DNA of 64,000 nucleotides from an uncultured Coriobacteriaceae bacterium (GTDB lineage Bacteria > Actinomycetota > Coriobacteriia > Coriobacteriales > Eggerthellaceae). Positions 17,537 through 26,116 of the stretch are shown one piece after another. Where the stretch lies: NCBI GenBank assembly GCA_949294735.1, contig CASFII010000006.1, positions 527,068 through 591,067 on the forward strand, written 5' to 3'. Within the stretch, counting starts at the first letter, position 1; each line of letters starts with the position of its first letter. The translations under genes were made by a program, and so were the position numbers. Below the pieces are notes generated by a model that ran no database searches, had not been told where the DNA came from, and saw nothing but the letters and a program-made list of their open reading frames with translations.

Positions 17537-19618
17537 ATGCAGTATTCAATAGTTCATGAAATACCAGGTCGTGTTCGCATTAAGCTGTCGGGTCCCGTTT
17601 TAGATTCTCAGCTGGACGCTTTCATAAAAGTACTTGACGCCTGTCCAGAGGTTAAAAGAATTCAGGTGTATGGAAAAATTGGACAAACAGCACTTGAATA
17701 TCCCGCTTCTGCCGAAGCACGTAACTCGGTTTTAACTTACCTGGACAATCTTACCCCTGCAGACTTTAAGAACGCACAAACAGGTTACACCGTGGCGTTA
17801 GCGCCAAGAACCCATGCGCTTATGCTGCAACTTGCGCGCATTGTGGGTGCCTATGTGGCTCGGCGCATGTTCTTTCCCATGCCACTTCGCACCCTTTTCG
17901 CACTTAACGCTTTTCGCCCCTTCCTTAAAGGCGCCTGGCAGGCGCTTAGGCATAAAAAGCTCACGGTGCCTGTTTTAGACGCCACGGCCATAGGGATGTC
18001 GTTCGTAAAGCGAGATCCCAAAACAGCTAGCCAAACTATGTTTCTTTTGCACGTAGGTGAAGCCTTAGAAGACTACACGCGTGCAGCTTCAGAAAATGAG
18101 CTCATCCATTCTTTATTGGATGTTCCCGACACTGTCCAGAAGGTTGAAGGCGACACCGAAATACGTGTTCCCGCTTCAAGTTTGACTCCTGGAGACTTTG
18201 TTGCCATACGAACAGGCATGGCAGTTTGTGTAGATGGCGTCGTAGTTGAAGGAACAGCCATGGTCAACCAGGCAACACTTACTGGTGAGCCACTGGCAGT
18301 AGAACGCACGGTGGGCGATGATGTTTTCGCAGGAACGGTTGTGGAAGAAGGAAACATTCTGGTTAAAGTTCGCGAAACCACCCAAAGCACAAAGCTGCGT
18401 TCTATTGTTTCTTTAGTAGAACAAGCTGAATCATTGAAATCGAACGCGCAAACGCGCATGGAGCGAGCTGCTGACCGTATTGTGCCGTGGAACTTTCTGC
18501 TGGCAGGCATTATTGCTTTAGTCACAAGAGACATAACTAAGGTCTCTGCTTCATTGATGGTTGATTATTCGTGCGCTTTGAAGCTTTCTGGCTCCATCGC
18601 CGTTATGAGTGCTATGAGCAATGCCGCCAAGCAAGACATCATGGTAAAAGGTGCTAAGTATTTCGAAAAATTTGCCCAAGCAGATACGATTGTGTTTGAC
18701 AAAACAGGAACTCTTACTGAAGCCGCTCCGAAGCTGGTTCACATTAAGTCGCTTAATGACACTTGGTCTGAAAAGGAAATCTTGCGGTTCGCTGCCTGCT
18801 TGGAAGAACACTTCCCCCACCCCGTAGCTCGCGCGGTGGTTCGTGCAGCGCAAGAGCAGAACCTAACCCATCGCGAACGGCACGCCAAAGTAGAGTATTT
18901 AGTTGCTCACGGAATTGTTTCTTCGCTAGAAGGTAAGCGTGTCATTATAGGATCCAAACATTTTGTTTTGGAAGACGAACACGCCAGCTTAGACCATACC
19001 AAGCTTTCCCAGATAGAAGAAGAGTTTGAAGGGCTTTCTCCGCTCTACCTTGCAATCGACGGACACGTAGTTGGCATATTGGGAATTCAAGACCCCCTGA
19101 AGCAGAACGTACCTGAAGCAATTTCCCAGCTGAAACAGCTTGGGTTTAAAAGGGTCATTATGCTGACTGGCGACTCTGCCAAAACGGCGGCCAAAATAGC
19201 TCAAGAAGCAGGAATTTGCGAATGGACGGCCGATCTTTTGCCAGAAGAAAAATACGCTTACTTAAAGGAGCTTAAAGACCAAGGTTGCCATATAGCTATG
19301 GTGGGCGACGGGGTAAATGACTCGCCGGCACTTTCGTTGGCAGACGTAGGTGTAGCTATGGGTCAAGGGTCAGATATTGCCAAAGAAGTGGCTGATATTG
19401 TGCTTTCAGACACCAGTCTTTCTTCGTTGGTAACGTTGCGCCTTCTCAGTTACGGACTAGAACGCCGCCTGCGTAATTCGTATAGAAACATTATCGGATT
19501 GAATTCGTTGCTTTTAGCCTTAGGGATTGGCGGAGCTATCACTCCGCAAGCTTCTTCGCTATTGCATAACGCTTCAACGGTAGTCTTTTCGCTGGCTAAC
19601 ACTAACAAATATGTGTAA
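17537..19618 (+). CDS. P1B-type metal ATPase with SCALK transmembrane motif (FezB-like candidate)
   Basis: 693 residues. Starts MQYSIVHEIPGRVRIKL, the R-rich HMA2-like N-domain with no CxxC. Actuator motif LTGEP (about 248-252), phosphorylation loop FDKTGTLTE (Asp388), GDGVNDSPAL (about 590). The membrane motif that is CPC/SPC/TPC in known Cu/Zn/Co transporters is S-C-A-L-K (Cys346), with few hydrophobic helices before it. From what I know of the family, such P1B-6-like ATPases include FezB, which builds ferrosome iron-storage vesicles in Clostridioides and Desulfovibrio. The upstream iron box and zipper protein support iron as substrate. An ordinary Mn/Fe exporter remains the alternative. 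Confidence 0.85.
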   Translation: MQYSIVHEIPGRVRIKLSGPVLDSQLDAFIKVLDACPEVKRIQVYGKIGQTALEYPASAEARNSVLTYLDNLTPADFKNAQTGYTVALAPRTHALMLQLARIVGAYVARRMFFPMPLRTLFALNAFRPFLKGAWQALRHKKLTVPVLDATAIGMSFVKRDPKTASQTMFLLHVGEALEDYTRAASENELIHSLLDVPDTVQKVEGDTEIRVPASSLTPGDFVAIRTGMAVCVDGVVVEGTAMVNQATLTGEPLAVERTVGDDVFAGTVVEEGNILVKVRETTQSTKLRSIVSLVEQAESLKSNAQTRMERAADRIVPWNFLLAGIIALVTRDITKVSASLMVDYSCALKLSGSIAVMSAMSNAAKQDIMVKGAKYFEKFAQADTIVFDKTGTLTEAAPKLVHIKSLNDTWSEKEILRFAACLEEHFPHPVARAVVRAAQEQNLTHRERHAKVEYLVAHGIVSSLEGKRVIIGSKHFVLEDEHASLDHTKLSQIEEEFEGLSPLYLAIDGHVVGILGIQDPLKQNVPEAISQLKQLGFKRVIMLTGDSAKTAAKIAQEAGICEWTADLLPEEKYAYLKELKDQGCHIAMVGDGVNDSPALSLADVGVAMGQGSDIAKEVADIVLSDTSLSSLVTLRLLSYGLERRLRNSYRNIIGLNSLLLALGIGGAITPQASSLLHNASTVVFSLANTNKYV

Positions 19619-19666
19619 ATCACTGCCTACATAACACTACTTATTCGGACATCCACTCCTCTCGTA

Positions 19667-19702
19667 GAAACCCCCTGCAACGCCTTCATCGCAGGGGGTT
19701 TC
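19667..19702 (+). terminator. Terminator after P-type ATPase
   Basis: Twelve-base stem GAAACCCCCTGC / GCAGGGGGTTTC. Confidence 0.7.
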
Positions 19703-19733
19703 GCCTTCTGGCGGTGGGTTTGGGATGCTTGTT

Positions 19734-19787
19734 CGCTACGCTTTGTCGCAGCGTCAAAAATTTTCGCCGGCTGTGAGACCGGCGAAA
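19734..19787 (-). terminator. guaB terminator module (repeat-family member)
   Basis: Hairpin TTTCGCCGG / CCGGCGAAA at 19762-19787 followed on the minus strand by ATTTTT, then GACGCTGCG...AGCGTAGCG. The whole module resembles the tandem modules behind nrdD (38613-38773), with compensatory changes in the stem. Confidence 0.65.
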
Positions 19788-19791
19788 TATC

Positions 19792-21297
19792 TTAGTGAAT
19801 TTGGGTTTTGTCTTTCAGTAGAACGTCGTGCGCGCCACCTTCCACAATGGACGTGGACGATACCACGGTCAGCTTCGCCTTCTGCTGCAGTTCAGGAATG
19901 GTTAGCGCACCGCAGTTGCACATGGTGGACTTCACCTTGGAAAGCGTGGTGTCCACGTTGGACTTCAAGCTACCAGCATAGGGCACGTAGCTGTCAACTC
20001 CTTCTTCGAAGGACATACCCTTCTTTTCTCCACCGAGGTCATAGCGCTGCCAGTTGCGAGCACGGGCAGAACCTTCACCCCAGTATTCCTTCATGATGGA
20101 GCCATTGATGTTCACGCGGTTAGACGGACTTTCGTCAAAACGTGCAAAGTAACGACCAAGCATTACGAAGTCAGAACCCATAGCTAGCGCCAGCGTAATG
20201 TGGTGGTCATACACAATGCCACCGTCAGAGCAGATAGGAATATAGATACCCGTTTCTTCGAAGTATTCATCACGCGCACGGGCAACTTCAATAACTGCCG
20301 TTGCCTGACCGCGGCCAATACCCTTCTGTTCACGGGTAATGCAGATAGAACCGCCGCCAATGCCTACCTTGATAAAGTCGGCACCAGCATCAGCTAAGAA
20401 ACGGAAGCCTTCCGCATCCACTACGTTACCAGCGCCTACCTTAACGCTGTCACCATAGTGTTCGCGAATCCATTCAATGGTGAACTTCTGCCAGTCAGAA
20501 TAACCTTCAGAGCTGTCAATACACAGTACGTCAGCGCCTGCTTCTACCAGGGCAGGAACGCGTTCGGCGTAGTCGCGAGAATTAATGCCCGCGCCTACCA
20601 TGTAGCGCTTGTGGGCATCCAGCATTTCGTTCGGGTTAGACTTATGAGAATCGTAGTCCTTGCGGAAAACCAGATACAGCAGGTGGTCTTCGGTGTCCAC
20701 TACGGGCAGAGAGTTCAGTTTGTGATCCCAAATAATGTCGTTTGCTTCCTTGAGCGTAGTTTCAGCGGAGGCAACCACCAAACGCTCACGTGGTGTCATG
20801 AAGTCGGCAACTTTTTCGTCCATTGACATGCGAGATAAACGGTAATCGCGCTCAGTTACAACACCCAGCAGTTTGCCGTGAGCAGAACCGTCATGGGTAA
20901 CAGGCATAGTGGAATGACCGTGCTTTTCCTTCAGGGCAACCACGTCTGCCAGCGTCATTTCAGGAGAAAGGTTAGCATCACTGGTTACAAAGCCTGCCTT
21001 GTAGTCTTTCACGCGAGCAACCATGGCAGCTTCGTCTTCAATGCTCTGTGAACCATAAATAAAGGACAAACCGCCTTCGGTAGCCAGCGCAATTGCCAAA
21101 CCATCGTCAGAAACTGCCTGCATGATGGCGGACACCATAGGAATGTTCAGAGAAATGGCTGGTTCTTCGCCCTTCTTAAACTTGACCAGCGGAGTTTTCA
21201 GGCTTACATCCGCAGGTATGCACTTCGACGAAGTGTAACCAGGCACCAGTAAGTATTCATTAAAGGTGCGGGACGGTTCTTCAAAATAAAATGCCAT
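19792..21297 (-). CDS. guaB: IMP dehydrogenase
   Basis: 501 residues from ATG 21297, which has AAGGAG upstream; the open frame to 21363 has no support. Oxidises IMP to XMP, the committed step to GMP. TIM barrel interrupted by a CBS pair (about 100-215: [11 protein letters not shown]...NSLPVVD), [11 protein letters not shown], active-site loop [13 protein letters not shown] with the catalytic Cys, and flap [11 protein letters not shown]. The loop is [10 protein letters not shown] rather than GPGSICTTR, placing it in a divergent branch. guaA is in the window at 47432 but not linked. Confidence 0.92.
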   Translation of the reverse strand: MAFYFEEPSRTFNEYLLVPGYTSSKCIPADVSLKTPLVKFKKGEEPAISLNIPMVSAIMQAVSDDGLAIALATEGGLSFIYGSQSIEDEAAMVARVKDYKAGFVTSDANLSPEMTLADVVALKEKHGHSTMPVTHDGSAHGKLLGVVTERDYRLSRMSMDEKVADFMTPRERLVVASAETTLKEANDIIWDHKLNSLPVVDTEDHLLYLVFRKDYDSHKSNPNEMLDAHKRYMVGAGINSRDYAERVPALVEAGADVLCIDSSEGYSDWQKFTIEWIREHYGDSVKVGAGNVVDAEGFRFLADAGADFIKVGIGGGSICITREQKGIGRGQATAVIEVARARDEYFEETGIYIPICSDGGIVYDHHITLALAMGSDFVMLGRYFARFDESPSNRVNINGSIMKEYWGEGSARARNWQRYDLGGEKKGMSFEEGVDSYVPYAGSLKSNVDTTLSKVKSTMCNCGALTIPELQQKAKLTVVSSTSIVEGGAHDVLLKDKTQIH

Positions 21298-21407
21298 AGC
21301 CTGAACTCCTTGTCTGATAGGCGCAAATGCGCAGCTTCCCTCTTGTACCTTCATTATAGACACGGAATGAACAATTTCTGGTAATAACGCTCAGAAATTG
21401 CATAAAT

Positions 21408-22862
21408 TTATGCTTGCAAAAATGCCAGATAGCCCTTGTAGGCTTCGTATACGTCTGCCTTGCTGGTAACTTCCCACGGCGCATGCATAGAAAGTACCGC
21501 AACGCCCGAATCAATAACATCCATACCGTACTTAGCGGGAATATAGGCAATTGTGCCGCCACCGCCCGCATCTACCTTGCCGAGCTCGGCGGTTTGATAC
21601 TGCACTTTCGCCTCATCCATAATGCGGCGAATGCGCGCCATGTATTCAGCACTGGCATCATTGGAGCCGCTTTTGCCGCGCGAACCCGTGTATTTATTGA
21701 ACACCAAACCGCGTCCCAAGAATGCCGAATTCTTGGCTTCAAACACCGCTGCATAAGCAGGGTCGAAGCCGGCAGATACATCTGAAGAAAGCATCTGCGA
21801 ATTCGCCAGCATACGGCGCAGGGCTAACGGATTCGTTTCGCCCGTTAATGCCAGAATTTCTGCCATGGTGTTTTCGAAGAACTGGGAAGCCATACCTGTA
21901 GCGCCCACAGATCCAATTTCTTCCTTGTCTACCAGAATGCACACTGCGGTACGGGTGGTCTGCCCTACTTCCAGCTGAGCGCGCAAGGACGTATAGGCAC
22001 ACACGCGGTCATCTTGTCCATAGCCCAGAATCATGCTGCGGTCAAAACCTGCTTCACGGGCGCGCCCTGCGGGGACTACTTCCAATTCCGCCGATAGAAA
22101 GTCTTCTTCGGCGATGCCATACTTTTCTGAAATCAGCTTGAGAAAGTAAGCTTTCACTGGTTCTTTTGGTTTGGCGGCGTCTGCTGATGCGCTGACTGCT
22201 TCATTATCAACTTCGCCTACCGTTGCGCCCGCTTCCCCTTCACCTGCGCTTTCAATCAATGGGCGATTTCCTACTAGCAAATCAAGATCTTCGCCTTCAA
22301 CTACCTTGTTGCCTTTTTTGTCCAACTGCTGGCTTGCCAAATGCACCAACAAATCAGTCACGCAAAAAACGGGATCGTCCGCGGATTCACCAATCACGAC
22401 GTTCACAACCGTACCATCTGTTTTTGCCACCACCCCATGCAAAGCCAGCGGCAACGTTACCCACTGGTAATTCTTGATGCCGCCGTAATAATGGGTATCC
22501 AGAAGCGCAAAGCCGTTGCTTTCATAGAGCGGATTCTGCTTTAAGTCCAAACGCGGACTATCAATGTGTGCACCCAAAATGTTGAGCCCGTCAGCTAGCG
22601 GAGCGGTTCCTAGCTGTACCAAAATGAGCGCCTTGCCTTGCGCTTGCGCCCATACCTTGCTTCCCGCATGCAACGTTTGACCAGCCGCAATAGCTTCTTT
22701 CAAAGAAACATAGCCCGCCGCTTCTGCTTTTTTAATGGCTGCTGCCGCGCATTCGCGTTCGGTTTTGTTTTCAGAAATGAACGAAATATAAGACGTTGCC
22801 AAACTCTCAAGCGCTTCCAAATCTGAAGCACCATATGCTTCCCAGGCTACTTTTGCTTCCAT
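21408..22862 (-). CDS. M18 family zinc aminopeptidase
   Basis: 484 residues. Metallopeptidase that removes N-terminal residues from peptides; forms large tetrahedral dodecamers. Metal ligands recognisable in GAHIDSPRLDLKQ (His/Asp), DKEEIGSVGATGMAS (Glu pair), DVSAGFDP and the terminal HAPWEVTSKADVYEAYKGY. An acidic Ala/Glu insertion (about 215-240) interrupts the dimerisation region. Upstream ATG preceded by AGGACA. Transcribed alone toward guaB. Confidence 0.88.
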   Translation of the reverse strand: MEAKVAWEAYGASDLEALESLATSYISFISENKTERECAAAAIKKAEAAGYVSLKEAIAAGQTLHAGSKVWAQAQGKALILVQLGTAPLADGLNILGAHIDSPRLDLKQNPLYESNGFALLDTHYYGGIKNYQWVTLPLALHGVVAKTDGTVVNVVIGESADDPVFCVTDLLVHLASQQLDKKGNKVVEGEDLDLLVGNRPLIESAGEGEAGATVGEVDNEAVSASADAAKPKEPVKAYFLKLISEKYGIAEEDFLSAELEVVPAGRAREAGFDRSMILGYGQDDRVCAYTSLRAQLEVGQTTRTAVCILVDKEEIGSVGATGMASQFFENTMAEILALTGETNPLALRRMLANSQMLSSDVSAGFDPAYAAVFEAKNSAFLGRGLVFNKYTGSRGKSGSNDASAEYMARIRRIMDEAKVQYQTAELGKVDAGGGGTIAYIPAKYGMDVIDSGVAVLSMHAPWEVTSKADVYEAYKGYLAFLQA

Positions 22863-23121
22863 GAGTGTCCTTTCGCTATGCAGTTCATACGTTTCTTTGG
22901 CTTCAGTTATTCATTATCTGAGTTTTTACCCACCGAGCAAGTGTTTAACAGCGTGGTTACAAAGCTTTTTCGTCAAAGAAACAGCTTTTCAACGAACCCG
23001 CACCACTAATAAAGAGCAAGCTTTAATGGCGATAGTGTAAAGGTGCCCCCATTCGCTCATTTTTGTGGCAAGATGAAATATTGCAGAATGAACTAGAAAA
23101 ACGGCAGAAAGCAGGAAAATC

Positions 23122-24354
23122 ATGGGTTTTCTTTCTCGTTTCGAAAATAAAGTTGAAGACACCTTTGAGGGGGCCGCAGACCGAATTTCAAATTCTCCTA
23201 TCTCGCCCGTTCAAATTGCCAAAAAAGCCGAAAAGCAGATGCGCCGCGAAAAAACGGTGGGCGCCGGCAAGCAGTATGCTCCTACGCTGTATACGGTACT
23301 CGTGAACCCTGAAGACGACGAGCGCATGTTTGGGTACTATCCCACCCTGGCTGGCGAAATTGAAACCTATCTGGGAGCTAAAGCCAGCGAAGAAGGCTTG
23401 ATTATGGACGGACAGCCCTTGGTTCGTTTCTTTGTGGACGACGGGTTGCGTCACGGTAAGTTTGACGTCATTGCTGAAGCTGTTGCCGCTCCGCTGGTTG
23501 CACAGCTCCGCGAAGAGGAAATGGAGCGCTACGGCATTGCCACACCTAAGCCGCAGGCTCGTTCTCGCGGATTTGCGGGTGCCGGTGCCGCAGGCGCAAA
23601 TATGCCCGCTGGATACGGCGCGCAAGCAATGCCTGCTGCTGGTCGTAATGCGGTTGGCACAGCTGGGTATGCTGCCGCAGGTGCCGCTGGTATGGCGGGG
23701 GCAGCTGCTGGATACAACGCACAAGCCCAGGCTTACCCTCAAGAAGCACAGGACGACTATTACCAGGAACCCTTGCCGGACGTTCCTGAAAACGAAATTG
23801 ACTACAGTGCAGACTACGGCGAATACACCTTCGATTCACGCGACTTTGCAAGCTTCGAAAACGAATACGCCGAAGAGTCTGCTCAAGACTTCCAGAATGA
23901 AGCTGTTATACCTGAACAGCCTGTGGCTAATAATGCGTTTACAGGCATTGATACGTTTGCTGAAGACGCCGCTGCTGTTGCAGCAGCTGAAGCTCCCAAC
24001 ACCGTGGTGTTCGCTGGCGGCGCAGGTCAGGCCGCACCTCTTGCAGGTGCAGCACCAACTGACATCATCCCGATGTCGCTTATCGACATCAACACAAACC
24101 GCACGTATCGCTTAGCTTCTGCTCGCCTGCTGGTTGGTCGTGAAGGTTCATGCGACATCGTGCTGCACGACATCAACGCATCGCGCACACATGCGGAACT
24201 GACGTTTGACACACAAAACAACCTGTGGATTATCACCGACCTGGGTTCCACCAATGGTACGTTTGTAAATGGTCGCGAAATTACGTCCGAAGCACTGTAC
24301 CCCAGCGACCGCATCACCATTGGTACCACGAATTTGGTGTTTGCTAACGCTTAA
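23122..24354 (+). CDS. fhaA: FHA-domain protein FhaA (DUF3662 + FHA)
   Basis: 410 residues. N-terminal DUF3662-type domain (MGFLSRFENKVEDTFEGAADRIS...SPVQIAKKAEKQMRREKTVG), Ala/Gly/Tyr-rich linker of about 130 residues, and a C-terminal FHA domain (LLVGREGSCDIVLHD...ASRTHAELTF...DLGSTNGTFVNG) that binds phosphothreonine. In actinobacteria FhaA reads PknB-phosphorylated partners to control peptidoglycan synthesis. First gene of the operon ending with pknB. The 259-nt gap upstream holds the promoter, which I could not place with confidence. Confidence 0.92.
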   Translation: MGFLSRFENKVEDTFEGAADRISNSPISPVQIAKKAEKQMRREKTVGAGKQYAPTLYTVLVNPEDDERMFGYYPTLAGEIETYLGAKASEEGLIMDGQPLVRFFVDDGLRHGKFDVIAEAVAAPLVAQLREEEMERYGIATPKPQARSRGFAGAGAAGANMPAGYGAQAMPAAGRNAVGTAGYAAAGAAGMAGAAAGYNAQAQAYPQEAQDDYYQEPLPDVPENEIDYSADYGEYTFDSRDFASFENEYAEESAQDFQNEAVIPEQPVANNAFTGIDTFAEDAAAVAAAEAPNTVVFAGGAGQAAPLAGAAPTDIIPMSLIDINTNRTYRLASARLLVGREGSCDIVLHDINASRTHAELTFDTQNNLWIITDLGSTNGTFVNGREITSEALYPSDRITIGTTNLVFANA

Positions 24355-24389
24355 TACTAGTTCGGTTACACAGGCGAAGGGATGCACTG

Positions 24390-24803
24390 GTGATTGACAT
24401 TATTTTGCTGATTGCACGACTTCTGTTCGTTGCTCTGCTGTACCTCTTCTTGTTTGCTCTTATGAAAACAGGAATTGGTCTGGTACGCGGTCAGCGCAAA
24501 AAAGAACGTAGTTGGAGCCTTTCGGTAGAAAAGGGTCCGAAAGAACTGCGCGGCGTTAACATTTCGGTTCGCGGACCAGTTATTGTAGGTCGCAGCCCTG
24601 GAGCCGACATCGTGATTGCTGCTGGGTATGTTTCAGCGCGCCACGCACGCTTTACCCTCATGGGTCAAAACCTCTTCGTGGAAGATTTGGGATCCACCAA
24701 CGGCACCGCCGTCAATGGACAGCGCATTTTTGAACCCGTAGCACTTAAAAACAATGACGTCGTAAACGTTGGCGACGTTGCTATTCGCGTTAGGTTTGCC
24801 TAA
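24390..24803 (+). CDS. fhaB: FHA-domain membrane protein FhaB
   Basis: 137 residues from the GTG at 24390 with GAAGGGA upstream. One N-terminal membrane helix (about 2-24), a short basic linker, then an FHA domain: IVGRSPGADIVIAAGYVSARHARF and DLGSTNGTAVNG. A substrate and docking protein of Ser/Thr kinases in actinobacterial cell-growth loci (FipA/FhaB). Stop overlaps the pstP start by one base (TAATG). Confidence 0.92.
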   Translation: MIDIILLIARLLFVALLYLFLFALMKTGIGLVRGQRKKERSWSLSVEKGPKELRGVNISVRGPVIVGRSPGADIVIAAGYVSARHARFTLMGQNLFVEDLGSTNGTAVNGQRIFEPVALKNNDVVNVGDVAIRVRFA

Positions 24804-26116
24804 TGACTCCGGTATCCCGCAGACAGCATACTTCGTACGCAGCGCATGAAGTGGCTACATTCGGCAGTAGAACTGACGTAGGCTGCGTTCGTGATCATAA
24901 CGAAGATAACCTAATTGTTGCCCCGCCTCTGTTCGTAGTGGCTGACGGCATGGGCGGACACGCTGCAGGCGAAGTTGCTTCCGAAATTACCGTCAACGTT
25001 TTAGCGGAAACAGCACCCGTACACGCCGACGCAAACGAACTGGCAAATGCTGTTATGACAGCGAACCACGCCGTACTCCGTGCTGCTGAAGAAGGGCGCG
25101 GTCGTCACGGCATGGGGACTACCTGCACGGCAGCACTCTTGGAAGGCGAGCGTCTGGTTGTTGCACAGGTGGGCGATTCGCGTGCCTACCTTCTCCACCA
25201 AGGTGAGCTGCAGCAAATTACGCGTGACCATAGTCTGATGGCAGACATGATTGAAGCTGGACAGCTTACCCCCGAAGAAGCACGTGTTCACCCTCAGCGT
25301 TCAGTTATCACGCGTGCGTTGGGCAGTGACCCACTCATGCAGCCTGACCTATACGAAATCAACGTTGAAAGCGGCGACCGTCTTTTACTTTGCTCGGACG
25401 GTCTTTCAGGTATGGTTTGCAACGAAGAAATCGAACGCACCATGCTGCGTATTCGCGATCCGCAACAATGTGCCTCTGCCTTGGTCGACAAGGCTCTTGC
25501 AAACGGCGGCCACGACAACGTAACCGTCATTATTGCTGATGTAGTTGGGTATGAAGAAAAGCGCACCCATAAACTGGCGCGCAAGACAAAAATCAACATT
25601 GGTATTGTGCTGGCACTCTTGTTAGTAATAATTGCCGGTGCATTTGCAGGATTTAATTACCTGATTAACAACCACGCTTATCTTGCCGTACACGAAGGCA
25701 AGGTAGCTATTTATAAAGGCTATCCTGGTAGCCTACTTGGTATTCCGCTTTCAGAAATGGAAGAAGAAACCAGCCTTGAGGTTGCCGACTTACAAAAAAT
25801 CCAGCCCGCCTTGGTGAATCGCCTCCAAAGCGAAAGCGGCGTAGAGGCCGACAGCGTAGACGCGGCGCGTAAGCTGGTAGAAACCTACGAAGAACAAATT
25901 GCCGAACGCGAGCAAGCACTTTCGGCGGTAGCTTCGGGCGCACAAGCTGGTGCTTCTAACGCGGGTACTCCTGGCGCTTCAGGCGCTTCAGCTACTTCTG
26001 GTGCTTCTGGCACCAGCGGCACCACAACCCCTCATGCTTCAGGTAGCGCAACAGCTGCTTCACAGGGAACTTCCCAAGGTTCAGCACAAAGCACCCCACA
26101 AGGAGCACGCTCATGA
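24803..26116 (+). CDS. pstP: PP2C-type Ser/Thr protein phosphatase PstP
   Basis: 437 residues. Metal-dependent phosphatase that reverses PknB phosphorylation. Motifs: SRTDVGCVRDHNEDN, VADGMGGHAAGEVASE, VGDSRAYLL, LLLCSDGLSG and GGHDNVTVI, carrying the metal-binding aspartates. A membrane helix at about 268-290 separates the cytoplasmic catalytic domain from an outer part that ends in a low-complexity Ala/Ser/Gly/Thr tail of about 65 residues. ATGA overlap with the next gene indicates translational coupling. Confidence 0.93.
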   Translation: MTPVSRRQHTSYAAHEVATFGSRTDVGCVRDHNEDNLIVAPPLFVVADGMGGHAAGEVASEITVNVLAETAPVHADANELANAVMTANHAVLRAAEEGRGRHGMGTTCTAALLEGERLVVAQVGDSRAYLLHQGELQQITRDHSLMADMIEAGQLTPEEARVHPQRSVITRALGSDPLMQPDLYEINVESGDRLLLCSDGLSGMVCNEEIERTMLRIRDPQQCASALVDKALANGGHDNVTVIIADVVGYEEKRTHKLARKTKINIGIVLALLLVIIAGAFAGFNYLINNHAYLAVHEGKVAIYKGYPGSLLGIPLSEMEEETSLEVADLQKIQPALVNRLQSESGVEADSVDAARKLVETYEEQIAEREQALSAVASGAQAGASNAGTPGASGASATSGASGTSGTTTPHASGSATAASQGTSQGSAQSTPQGARS

